Origin: Colwellia sp. M166
GTDB lineage: Bacteria; Pseudomonadota; Gammaproteobacteria; Enterobacterales; Alteromonadaceae
Direction: 5' to 3'
Length of the DNA stretch: 64,000 nt
Assembly (NCBI RefSeq): GCF_024585285.1
Contig: NZ_CP040755.1
Coordinates: 1,860,001 to 1,924,000 of the forward strand
The notes below the pieces were generated by a model. That model had not been told where the DNA came from. It was given only the letters and a program-made list of their open reading frames with translations, and did not search any database. This document shows, piece after piece, positions 1 to 7,414 of the stretch (position 1 is the first letter of the stretch; each line of letters opens with the position of its first letter). Both the position numbers and the translations under genes were made by a program.

Positions 1-516
1 AGTATTTTATAAACAGAAATTCGTTAATAAATAAAGCTGACTATTGTCACTTTTTGCTGAACTACATTAATAGCAACATTTGCATCAGCACATGAAAAAT
101 TTACGCTTGGTGTGAAATCACACCACGACTTTAAGCCTGATGTTTCACTTCCTGCAAGCAGTTATTTGAGGCTAATATTGCCCTAAAGATGATTATAACT
201 ATTAGTTAACAAAACCGCCATAACCGCTAAAAGCTTATGGTTTATAGTTGCCAGTGGTATTTTATCTCGGCCCCCTAACTTTTGCCACTCAGGAACCTTT
301 AGCAGCGGTAAATTTCGAACGCATTTTCTAGTCACTGTTGATGCGAAATAAGACGTTAATAAAAATGCTATTTTAGGGGCTGTTATTTTCAGCACAACTG
401 ATTATACCAATTCGAATAAGTTTGGTATTAGTTCAAGCAAAGTGCAGCTTTCGAGCATAAAGCAGGCATAAACTCCATTTTATGATGACTTAAAGAACAA
501 AAAGTAGAATAGAACT
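1..516. other. Intergenic region, no supported gene
   Basis: I find no gene I can support here. A 70-codon open frame exists on the minus strand (183-395), with Arg/Lys-rich text that could be the tail of a decayed transposase, but I cannot name a family and see no ribosome binding site. At 404-428 the inverted pair ATACCAA/TTGGTAT, only 11 bases apart, looks like a minimal remnant of the dispersed repeat described elsewhere in this window. Confidence 0.4.
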
Positions 517-1320
517 TTAGCTTCTATTTATAATAGTCTCTATCACTCCTACAACCTCAGCTGACTTTTTTAGATTTAATCCGTCTGGATGTGGTTGAGA
601 AAATTGACCACTGTCGTTATCAAAATATTGACCAGAATGTTCAGAAATACCGCCTTCTAGTGCCATACGTGTTAATATTTTAGCGCCTATACTTAAATCA
701 TGTCCTGCAACACCAAAGCCCTCTTTTACCATTTTTGAGGCGAGTAAAGATCCAGGATTAACGGCAATAATTGTTGGCCCTTTGTCGTCAATTTTATCGG
801 CAAGCACTTTGCTCCACATAGTAATGGCCAATTTGCTTTGAGCATAAGCTTCGATATCACTCAGTTTTGTTTTTCCAAGTAATGCTTGAATATTTACAGG
901 CGCTTGAGCGGCCGAAGAAAGGTTGATAATTCGCCCTGAATTCCCAAGCAAAGGTAAAAGTTCTTGGGTCAAGATATATGGTGAAATAGTATTAACAACA
1001 AATCGGACATCTAAGCCATCAGATGTCATGGTGTTATTTATCTTAAATACACCTGCGTTATTGATAAGTACATCTAGATTTTTATGTTCATTCTTAATAT
1101 TACTTACAAGTTTTGCTACATCAGAAAAGACAGATAAATCCGCTAAATAACCGTTGATTCTGCCGGCATTGGCTATTGCAGTCAATAGCTTTTTTACAGA
1201 GTTTAACTTTTCAATATTACGTCCATGTATTAATAAATCATGCCCATTAGAAGCTAAAAGTTTCGCTGTTTCTAAGCCAATACCGTCAGTTGCACCTGTG
1301 ATCAGGATCATTTTTTTCAT
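517..1320 (-). CDS. Short-chain dehydrogenase/reductase (SDR)
   Basis: Classical SDR-fold NAD(P)-dependent oxidoreductase of 267 residues. The cofactor motif TGATDGIG lies at residues 8-15, NNAG at 87-90, the catalytic Ser in the NLSSAA stretch near 135, and the YxxxK pair is Y159/K163, so all active-site elements are present. The length is on the long side of classical SDRs and fits the retinol-dehydrogenase/WWOX-like subgroup, but the substrate cannot be told from sequence. It reads away from the quinone-oxidoreductase-like gene upstream, with a decayed oxidoreductase between them. It is probably cytoplasmic; no signal peptide or membrane segment is seen. Confidence 0.88.
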   Translation of the reverse strand: MKKMILITGATDGIGLETAKLLASNGHDLLIHGRNIEKLNSVKKLLTAIANAGRINGYLADLSVFSDVAKLVSNIKNEHKNLDVLINNAGVFKINNTMTSDGLDVRFVVNTISPYILTQELLPLLGNSGRIINLSSAAQAPVNIQALLGKTKLSDIEAYAQSKLAITMWSKVLADKIDDKGPTIIAVNPGSLLASKMVKEGFGVAGHDLSIGAKILTRMALEGGISEHSGQYFDNDSGQFSQPHPDGLNLKKSAEVVGVIETIINRS

Positions 1321-1359
1321 GTTGTTTTTCCTTAAAATAGTAAAAGTTATGCCGTAAAG

Positions 1360-1557
1360 TTACGTAGTAAAATCAGGTAGCACTTCATCCGCAATACGTT
1401 TAATGTTGCTGGAATATTCAATTGATTAAATCGTAAGTTAAGTGCAACCTGATTTATCCCTATGCTTTCTAACGGGTTTAAATAGCTAATAAGATGCCTA
1501 GTGCCAATCCTAAAATCTAGGTGAATAAGTGTTGGAGGAAAGTCTAGATCATCAACT
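1360..1557 (-). pseudogene. C-terminal remnant of an LLM-class (luciferase-like) oxidoreductase
   Basis: The minus-strand translation gives a text typical of the C-terminus of flavin-dependent LLM-class oxidoreductases: PTLIHLDFRIG, then SYLNPLESIGINQVALNLRF, then ADEVLPDF before a stop at 1360. Two lesions are visible. A one-base frameshift near 1390 separates the NVL and ADEVLPDF segments. The 5' side is cut at 1557 exactly where a copy of the dispersed inverted-repeat element (1559-1721) begins. The N-terminal flavin-binding barrel is absent from the window, so this is a relic and not a short functional gene. A 34-residue open stretch on the other side of the element (1723-1829, minus) may or may not have been part of the same gene. 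Confidence 0.6.
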
Positions 1558-1558
1558 A

Positions 1559-1721
1559 ATACCAAGTTTATTAAGTTTGTTCCCACTCAGTGAAATTTAA
1601 AAGCTTTAGAGGCAAGGCATTGATTGAAGATAATACTTATTCCCTTATCGAAATCAATAACACGGCCTATAAGGCTTTTAATTCTCGCTAAGTGGTGTAT
1701 TCATTAATTCAATTGGTATAA
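1559..1721. repeat. Dispersed inverted-terminal repeat element, copy C (163 bp)
   Basis: It begins ATACCAAGTTTATTAAG and runs through a CCCACTCAG block. It ends with TTAATTCAATTGGTATA, an inverted match to the start. The interior (AAGGCATTGATTGAAGATAA and ATCAATAAC) matches the interior of the larger copy at 14767-15126. It abuts the LLM oxidoreductase remnant, so it probably inserted into that gene. No open frame for a transposase is present, as expected for a MITE-like element moved in trans. Confidence 0.7.
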
Positions 1722-1722
1722 T

Positions 1723-1829
1723 ACTGCATGGCGTTCACGTAAATCGTCATGCAGATCGCCTAAGTAAAGCATACGTGTTGGCTTAGCCGCCGCAATCCAA
1801 GCAATATCTTCAAATGTTGTATCTAACAT
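1723..1829 (-). pseudogene. Short open stretch interrupted by the repeat, unrecognised
   Basis: An ATG at 1829 opens a frame (MLDTTFEDIAWIAAAKPTR...) directly downstream of the quinone-oxidoreductase-like gene. The frame runs into the dispersed repeat after about 35 codons and stops inside it. I do not recognise the product. It could be the 5' end of the gene whose 3' end is the LLM-type remnant at 1360-1557, but that family needs about 300 residues, so a deletion would also be required. It is recorded because it is clearly cut by the element. Confidence 0.35.
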
Positions 1830-1839
1830 GAATAATTCC

Positions 1840-2826
1840 TTAAATATCTACCACGACTTTCCCCATGCCTTGGCCACTTGCAAGACGATCGTGTGCTTTA
1901 CCTGCTTCTGCTAAACTAAAGCTTTGCTCATCTAACACTGGGCGTAAAGCACCAGCTTCGGCTATTTCAGTTAAGGTGTTAAGAATCTGAGCATGGGCTT
2001 CACGTTTATAGTTATGCAACATAGGGATCAACATAAAGACAACATGCAATGAAAGTCCTTTAAAGTGCGCTACGCTTAAATCTAATTCCACCATAGCAAC
2101 CGTTGAAGCAACATGGCCGTTTAACGATGCTGCGTTAAACGAATTGGTCATATTTTCGCCACCAACAGAATCAAATATCACATCAAAACCATTACCAGCG
2201 GTATGTTTAGCAACGTACTCTTCAACGGTTTCGCTTTTGTAATTTATGCCTGTTGCACCAAGCGCTTCAATTAAAGCTAGTTGCTTATCACCACCACCAG
2301 TAGCAAAAACATTAGCCCCCATGTAGTTAGCGAGTTGAATAGCGATATGTCCAACGCCTCCTGAGCCACCATGTACTAATACATTTTGACCTTTGCTGGT
2401 ATTTGCACGGGTTAATCCTTCATAAGCGGTAATACCTACCAAAGGCATTGCAGCCGCTTCACGCATGGTTAAGTTTTTCGCTTTTCTAGCGATTAAATTA
2501 GCATCCGCCACTATGTACTCTGCCAAGGTGCCTGGTAAATCGCCTAAGCCACCAGCACAACCATAAACTTCATCTCCCACTGAAAACTGAGTAACACCTG
2601 TACCTACCGCTTCAACGATTCCGGCAAAGTCCATTCCTAATACTGCAGGTAATGGTGGCGCAAGCGGTAAATCATCCCCTATTAGGCGTATCATAGTATC
2701 TACCGTGTTTACACTGCTTGCTTTAATATTAACTAAAACATGGCCCGATTTAATTTCAGGCTTTGTTATCTCGGCCATTTCAAATACTTCTGAAGCGCCA
2801 AAACTTTTTATGATCATTGCTTTCAT
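1840..2826 (-). CDS. Zinc-independent quinone oxidoreductase-like MDR enzyme
   Basis: Medium-chain dehydrogenase/reductase of 328 residues, of the NADPH:quinone oxidoreductase (QOR) type. The N-terminal GroES-like domain is followed by a Rossmann fold with GGSGGVG at residues 153-159. The position that carries the catalytic-zinc Cys in alcohol dehydrogenases is in the text SVNTVDT and has no Cys, so a zinc-independent reductase is likelier than an alcohol dehydrogenase. It is transcribed divergently from the LysR gene at 2954, with about 125 bp between them, which is the usual arrangement of a LysR regulator and its target. The natural substrate is unknown. Confidence 0.87.
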   Translation of the reverse strand: MKAMIIKSFGASEVFEMAEITKPEIKSGHVLVNIKASSVNTVDTMIRLIGDDLPLAPPLPAVLGMDFAGIVEAVGTGVTQFSVGDEVYGCAGGLGDLPGTLAEYIVADANLIARKAKNLTMREAAAMPLVGITAYEGLTRANTSKGQNVLVHGGSGGVGHIAIQLANYMGANVFATGGGDKQLALIEALGATGINYKSETVEEYVAKHTAGNGFDVIFDSVGGENMTNSFNAASLNGHVASTVAMVELDLSVAHFKGLSLHVVFMLIPMLHNYKREAHAQILNTLTEIAEAGALRPVLDEQSFSLAEAGKAHDRLASGQGMGKVVVDI

Positions 2827-2953
2827 CAGCTTTATCCTTTTTGATTAAGTCATTAACTAATAGACGTTATTTAATAAAATAAGTATATTTACTATTAATT
2901 AATTTGATAATAGCTTTAAATAAAGAATCACTTTATAGTTTCTATTGATAATC

Positions 2954-3844
2954 ATGAATATTCAACATCTTAAACTTTTTATTAGAATCGCAACCACTCA
3001 TAACATTAGCTTAGCGGGCAGTGAATTAAGATTATCTCCAGCCGTTGCTAGTGCTCACATCAATAAATTAGAAGCCGAATTGGGGGTAAGGTTAATTCAT
3101 CGCACCACTCGAAAAGTGTCACTTACTGAAGAAGGCAAAGCCTTTCTTCCACATGCTGAAGATGTGATCTCAAGTATTGAAGCAGCACGAGCTTCAGTTG
3201 GTGCGGGTAACGCATTTCCCAGAGGAACACTACGTGTTGCAGCGCCAGCTTCTTTTGGACGAATGCATATACTGCCTGCGTTAACAAGTTTTCTAGCCTT
3301 ATACCCTGATTTACATGTTGATTTAAAGCTTTCTGATACTATTGTTGATCTAGTTGAAGGTGGCTTTGATATCGCCATTCGCAACTCTGCATTGAAGGAT
3401 TCGAGTTTAATTGCACGAAAGTTAGCTCCAGATAGTAGAATATTATGCTCATCACCAACCTATTTAGCTAAAAATGGCGAGCCTAAATCTCCAGAAGCGC
3501 TAAATTCTCATCAATGCATTACCTTAATCGGCTTGGATGACTGGCCGTTTCATACGCCAAAAGGACAAGTAAATATTAAGGTTAAAGGCGCTTTAAGAAC
3601 CGATAATGGGGAAGCTGTAAGAGATGCTTGTATTAATGGTTTAGGTATTACCATCAGCTCTAAATGGAGTGTTTATAAACACCTGCAAAATGGCGAACTC
3701 ATACAAATACTGAGCGAATATCCTATTGCTACTAATACCGCCATTTGGGCTGTTTATCCTAGCTCTAGGCTACTTGCCCCAAAAGTGAGAGCCTTTATTG
3801 ATTACTTTACCGAATATTTTGGCGATATCCCTTACTGGGAGTGA
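2954..3844 (+). CDS. LysR-family transcriptional regulator
   Basis: DNA-binding regulator of 296 residues when started at the ATG at 2954; a TTG three codons upstream is less likely because family members start at MNIQHLKLF. Residues 1-60 form the winged helix-turn-helix (SLAGSELRLSPAVASAHINKLE, then RLIHRTTRKVSLTEEG), and a type-2 periplasmic-binding-protein-like effector domain follows from about residue 90. Adjacent divergent transcription suggests it controls the quinone-oxidoreductase-like gene at 1840-2826 and possibly the SDR beyond. It belongs to the AaeR/DsdC-like broad group often annotated only as LysR, and the inducer cannot be predicted. Confidence 0.9.
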   Translation: MNIQHLKLFIRIATTHNISLAGSELRLSPAVASAHINKLEAELGVRLIHRTTRKVSLTEEGKAFLPHAEDVISSIEAARASVGAGNAFPRGTLRVAAPASFGRMHILPALTSFLALYPDLHVDLKLSDTIVDLVEGGFDIAIRNSALKDSSLIARKLAPDSRILCSSPTYLAKNGEPKSPEALNSHQCITLIGLDDWPFHTPKGQVNIKVKGALRTDNGEAVRDACINGLGITISSKWSVYKHLQNGELIQILSEYPIATNTAIWAVYPSSRLLAPKVRAFIDYFTEYFGDIPYWE

Positions 3845-4150
3845 ACTATTTAGAAGTATTTCTCTTCCAGTTAATATGCTTTTAAAACTGACCTGAATTT
3901 ACAAAATAAGAGGGTTAGTGCTAGAGAAAAGTACTTGCAATATAGCTAGCCTTGGCACAGAAGACATAAACATGAGGATAGCTATTCTCACAATACCGTT
4001 AGTAAGCAAAATAAAATATCAATATCAGCTACTAGCTATAATAGTTTTCGACTGCTGCGTTAAGTGAAACTTACAGCGAAAACAAATAAGTAGTGGCCAA
4101 TATTGGGAAGAGCAAGAGGCTAAAATTTATTTACCTCTTGCTTACCTTCA
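3845..4150. other. Intergenic region, no gene seen
   Basis: Gap between the convergent LysR and lipoprotein genes. Apart from the inverted repeat at 4109-4142, I see no coding frame, repeat copy or RNA signal. Confidence 0.5.
4109..4142 (-). terminator. Inverted repeat after lipoprotein gene, possible terminator
   Basis: AGCAAGAGG and CCTCTTGCT form a stem with an AT-rich loop just after the stop codon of the minus-strand lipoprotein gene. There is no T-run on the minus side, so it may only stabilise the mRNA end. Confidence 0.35.
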
Positions 4151-4774
4151 TTAGTCACCAAAAAACAACCGCCACAACCAACCATGATTTAATTCTTCTT
4201 CGCAACTTTTCAGCTGACTACTATAACGTTTAGCTCTATTATCAACTTTGCGAGCTACCTTGACCAACCAAGCCTTTTTCTTATAACTTTTACGTTTAAA
4301 GCCACCCCAACCTTCGTGGTAGTTTAAATACTGCCCGTAGGCATCCCATTTAGAGACTTTATTAATTTTTTGAGTTTTAAAAATAAACCAACCCATAAAG
4401 TCGATAGCATCTTCAAAGTCATCACGATCGGCTCCAGAGTTACCTGTTTCTCTAACGTAATCTTTCCAAGTCATAGTTTTTGCTTGTGAATAGCCATAAG
4501 CACTACTAACACGTCCCCAAGGAATAAACCCTAGCAAATAGTCCTTAGGTGGTAATGCGCCAGCTTTAAATGAGCTTTCTTGATACATCATACTCATTGG
4601 CACATGAATTGGCACTCCCCAACGTTCTCGCACCTCTTTGGCAGCAAAATACCAACTTCGATGTTCACGAAAAATTTCACATAAATTTTCAGGGTTTTTC
4701 GGAGGACTGGTTGCACAACTCGATAACGTTAAGCAAATTAACATTGAAATAATAAGGGTTTTAAAAAAAGTCAT
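4151..4774 (-). CDS. Lipoprotein with lytic-transglycosylase-like (SLT) features
   Basis: Protein of 207 residues with a lipoprotein signal peptide: a hydrophobic stretch, then LSSC with the lipidated Cys at residue 20. The text MMYQESSFKAG (Glu at 66) matches the QESxF catalytic-Glu motif of soluble lytic transglycosylases, and AYGYSQAK occupies the place of the family's GLMQ-type motif. It probably acts on peptidoglycan from the outer or inner membrane. It is shorter than MltC or MltF, and the middle and C-terminal part is rich in aromatic and basic residues, so it may be a distinct subfamily. It lies alone, transcribed towards the LysR gene. Confidence 0.72.
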   Translation of the reverse strand: MTFFKTLIISMLICLTLSSCATSPPKNPENLCEIFREHRSWYFAAKEVRERWGVPIHVPMSMMYQESSFKAGALPPKDYLLGFIPWGRVSSAYGYSQAKTMTWKDYVRETGNSGADRDDFEDAIDFMGWFIFKTQKINKVSKWDAYGQYLNYHEGWGGFKRKSYKKKAWLVKVARKVDNRAKRYSSQLKSCEEELNHGWLWRLFFGD

Positions 4775-4948
4775 GGACGCCGTCAGTTAATTTTGAGTAG
4801 CAATATCATGCCAGAATATTTACAAATTTTCAGGTTAAAGTCGTAATTTATTACACATTTTATCGCAATGTTTACTCTATTTACGCCCAACTCAATCACC
4901 AAAGTTTCGCTACGATTAAAATGAAAGTACTACTCCAATCACGGACTA

Positions 4949-5139
4949 TTGTGACAAAACGGATATTAATTAATACTCACAGCATCTCAGAGAGTGTATT
5001 TCCTTCAAATAGATAAAAATATATTACTGTGCTGGGAACTAATTTTACTCTCTGTACTCATAGTATGTGAGAGAGTTGTTCCCCTGTAGTGTTTTATATT
5101 GTAAAGCCCATTTATTATTAAATAAATGGGCTTTTTTTT
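4949..5139 (+). ncRNA. Candidate small RNA 1 with own terminator
   Basis: No protein frame is present, yet a strong plus-strand Rho-independent terminator (5103-5139) closes the region, and both flanking genes lie on the minus strand. A plausible promoter is TTGTGA at about 4950 and AATACT 17 bases further on, giving a transcript of about 160 nt. Inside it, GGGAAC (5034-5039) can pair with GTTCCC (5078-5083), and CTCTCT (5048-5053) with AGAGAG (5070-5075). The limits are a guess. It matches no RNA family I know by eye: it has no 6S-like bulge, CsrB GGA repeats or RyhB core. Confidence 0.4.
5103..5139 (+). terminator. Rho-independent terminator, plus strand
   Basis: A 13-bp stem AAGCCCATTTATT/AATAAATGGGCTT with loop ATTA is followed by a run of T. 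No plus-strand protein gene precedes it within 1 kb, so it supports an RNA gene. Confidence 0.8.
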
Positions 5140-5283
5140 ACAAGAATTTCTTTTGTTGCGCTAATAAATTTAAGGTTTTTAAAGACCAGAAAATCACTTA
5201 TCTGAAGGCTAATTGCCATTAAAGTCATAACAAAAGTAAAATTATAATTTATGAGAATAAAAAAACCGCATAAAAAATGAACT

Positions 5284-5378
5284 ATAAAAACAAATACCGG
5301 TCAGATAACTTGAAAGCAAAACCTCCCTGGACTGCTTTCTTATTATTTGCAGCGCGTTGCCCTAACGCGCTTTTTTTT
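5284..5378 (+). ncRNA. Candidate small RNA 2 with own terminator
   Basis: A second plus-strand terminator (5352-5378) lies only 240 bp after the first, again with no coding frame. Upstream of it, GAAAGCA and TGCTTTC (about 5313-5340) form a stem around the loop AAACCTCCCTGGAC, an exposed C-rich loop as in many Hfq-dependent RNAs. TATAAA at 5284 could be a -10 element, giving an RNA of about 80-90 nt. The overall layout (5' hairpin, AU-rich linker, GC-rich terminator) recalls RyhB, but the conserved RyhB core is absent. The assignment is an inference from structure only. Confidence 0.4.
5352..5378 (+). terminator. Rho-independent terminator, plus strand
   Basis: GCGCGTT/AACGCGC with a five-base loop is followed by eight T. 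On the minus strand there is no T-run after the stem, so it does not serve gshA. Confidence 0.8.
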
Positions 5379-5433
5379 GCTTAGTGTTTACTAAATACTA
5401 GCAAATACTCACTCTATTACCTTAAAAGATTAA

Positions 5434-7002
5434 TTAGGCAAAATAGTCTTGCAAAAATGCATCAAAGTCTAACGTATCGCTTAGCTCAATGTCAGATTGC
5501 TTTTGTAATGACTCTGCCACCGTATTGGTGAAATATTCATCACTAAATTCTTGGTAGTCCTGAGCCAAAAGCTGTTGGCGATAATCAGTTGCTTTGCTTA
5601 GGGCTGATTTTGTTAACGATTGATTGTTATTAACAACACCCGCGAGAATTTTTGCCGACGGCGTTAAACTACTATCATTAATCTTTGCCGCTTCAGCCGC
5701 TAAAACTTTACTGTAAAGCTGACTTTCATTGGCTTGATCCAATAAAGTGGCAATATCAGTCATTTTAGCAAAAATTTCACCACCCCATTGCTGTACAGAT
5801 TTATCCTCAGCATTATCACGTAACAGCAACTTAGGATCGCGGCCGCGGATCACAATAGCATCCATGTTCTCTTCACTAATACCTTGTTCTTCACAGCTAA
5901 GTCTCGGGCTATCTTCGAGCATACAGAAAGTAAGAAACGTATCTAAAAATCGAATTTGTTCAACATTAATCCCGGTAGCAGAAAAAGGATTCACATCTAA
6001 CGCTCTAACTTCAACATATTCAACGCCACGATTTTTTAACGCTTGCGATGGTTTTTCGCCGGCTTTGGCAACACATTTAGGACGAACCGGTGCATATAGT
6101 TCATTTTCTATTTGTAAAACATTACTATTCAGTTGCTGGTACTTACCATTAACTTTAAGGCCTATTTTTTCAAATTTTTTCGATGGTAAGTTTATCGCAC
6201 TTCTCACGCCATCTAAGTAACCGGATAAGTTGTTATAACAAATCTGTAAAGACGACTGTTCACTATTGGTATAACCCAAATCACTCATTCGTAGCGAAGT
6301 CGCATATTCCAAGTACATATAACCTTTATCGGTTCTTTTAAACGGTAAATCTGTCGGTTTATTTTTTAAAAACGATCCACAAATAGCAGGTGAACTGCCA
6401 TACAAGTATGGGATAAGCCAACAAAAGCGTTTGTAGTTTCTTAATAATGCAAAATATTTATCCGAAATATAATCATCTAACGCATCGGTATTTTGCTCAA
6501 TAGTTTGCAACGATTGAAAAAAGCTTTGTGGAAAGGAAAAGTTAAAATGAATACCTGAAATAACTTGCATCATACTGCCATAGCGATTTTTCAAACCTTG
6601 ACGATAAACCGTTTTCATTTTGCCAATATTAGATTTACCGAACTGCGCGAGTGGTATTTTATCATCATCATCAACAAAGCACGGCATACTCATAGGCCAT
6701 AATAGCTCGCCATCAAGCTGGCTTAAGGTAAATTTTTGCACATCTTCTAATTGCGCAATAGCAGTTTCAGGGCTATGGCTCACTGGGGTAATAAACTCCA
6801 GCAAGGTTTCTGAATAATCAGTGGTTATATTAGGGTGCGTTAACGCAGCACCTAAGCGCTCACTGTGTGGTCGTTCCGATAAGCGACCTTCTGGTAAAAC
6901 TCGCAGCGCTTCACGCTCTATACCCCGACCAAACTGGCTCAAAGAAGTGATATGCTTTTCTTGAGCAAAAGCCGCGATATATTCGTTTAATGATAATGTC
7001 AA
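5434..7002 (-). CDS. gshA: Glutamate-cysteine ligase
   Basis: First enzyme of glutathione synthesis: ATP-dependent joining of Glu through its gamma-carboxyl to Cys in the cytoplasm. At 522 residues it has the length of the E. coli proteobacterial-type enzyme (518) and is collinear with it. Recognisable blocks are GIEREALRV near residue 24, TDYSETLLEFITP near 60-72, the GIHFNFSFP segment near 150, and EVRALDVNPFSATGI near 330. It stands alone in its operon, with an apparently independent promoter in the 412-bp gap upstream. gshB is not in the window. Its presence argues that glutathione coexists with ovothiol, whose operon lies 25 kb away. Confidence 0.95.
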   Translation of the reverse strand: MTLSLNEYIAAFAQEKHITSLSQFGRGIEREALRVLPEGRLSERPHSERLGAALTHPNITTDYSETLLEFITPVSHSPETAIAQLEDVQKFTLSQLDGELLWPMSMPCFVDDDDKIPLAQFGKSNIGKMKTVYRQGLKNRYGSMMQVISGIHFNFSFPQSFFQSLQTIEQNTDALDDYISDKYFALLRNYKRFCWLIPYLYGSSPAICGSFLKNKPTDLPFKRTDKGYMYLEYATSLRMSDLGYTNSEQSSLQICYNNLSGYLDGVRSAINLPSKKFEKIGLKVNGKYQQLNSNVLQIENELYAPVRPKCVAKAGEKPSQALKNRGVEYVEVRALDVNPFSATGINVEQIRFLDTFLTFCMLEDSPRLSCEEQGISEENMDAIVIRGRDPKLLLRDNAEDKSVQQWGGEIFAKMTDIATLLDQANESQLYSKVLAAEAAKINDSSLTPSAKILAGVVNNNQSLTKSALSKATDYRQQLLAQDYQEFSDEYFTNTVAESLQKQSDIELSDTLDFDAFLQDYFA

Positions 7003-7414
7003 AATGATTCCTGATGTTTTACGCCAGTGAGTAACTGTTATTTAAGGGTGAAAGCTGAATTTTCAATGCCTACCATGATTTATTATTATGTAAATATCAG
7101 CTAGGTCAAACAAATAAAGTATAAGCAAAGGTGTCAGCAGTTAAAACTCGCTTTAAATTCGCTACCTTACACTGATAAAATATAGGTGATTTCACGGTAT
7201 TTATCTCTGTTTGTCATCAATATTGCTTTAATTATATAAAGTTGACCCGACTTAAAAGTAGTTTATTTCTTTTATCTTAACCTGCTTCTCTTCGTGTTTG
7301 CGACTAATACAGTTCCTTATTACTTGGGCTTACGGTAAAGTTAAGCGCTTTGAGCTTTTAAGTTGTCGTTAAAAGCCCAGATAATCCTACTTAAAATAAT
7401 AATATAGGTTTCCT
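7003..7414. other. Divergent promoter region gshA / nhaC-like
   Basis: The 412-bp gap separates two divergent genes. Near 7353-7375, GCTTTTAA and TTAAAAGC form a perfect 8-bp inverted repeat with a 7-base loop in the leader of the antiporter gene. It has no T-run and could be an operator or leader hairpin. I see nothing else of note. Confidence 0.4.

Noticed and set aside
183..395. Open frame of 70 codons on the minus strand at the window edge
   Set aside because: No ribosome binding site and no family I can name; at most the tail of an old transposase. I describe it only in the region note.
1840..2826. MDR enzyme considered as a zinc alcohol dehydrogenase
   Set aside because: The position of the catalytic-zinc Cys carries no Cys and there is no structural-zinc Cys cluster.
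5284..5378. Candidate small RNA 2 considered as RyhB
   Set aside because: It has a similar layout (5' stem, linker, GC-rich terminator) but lacks the conserved RyhB core and I see no Fur box.
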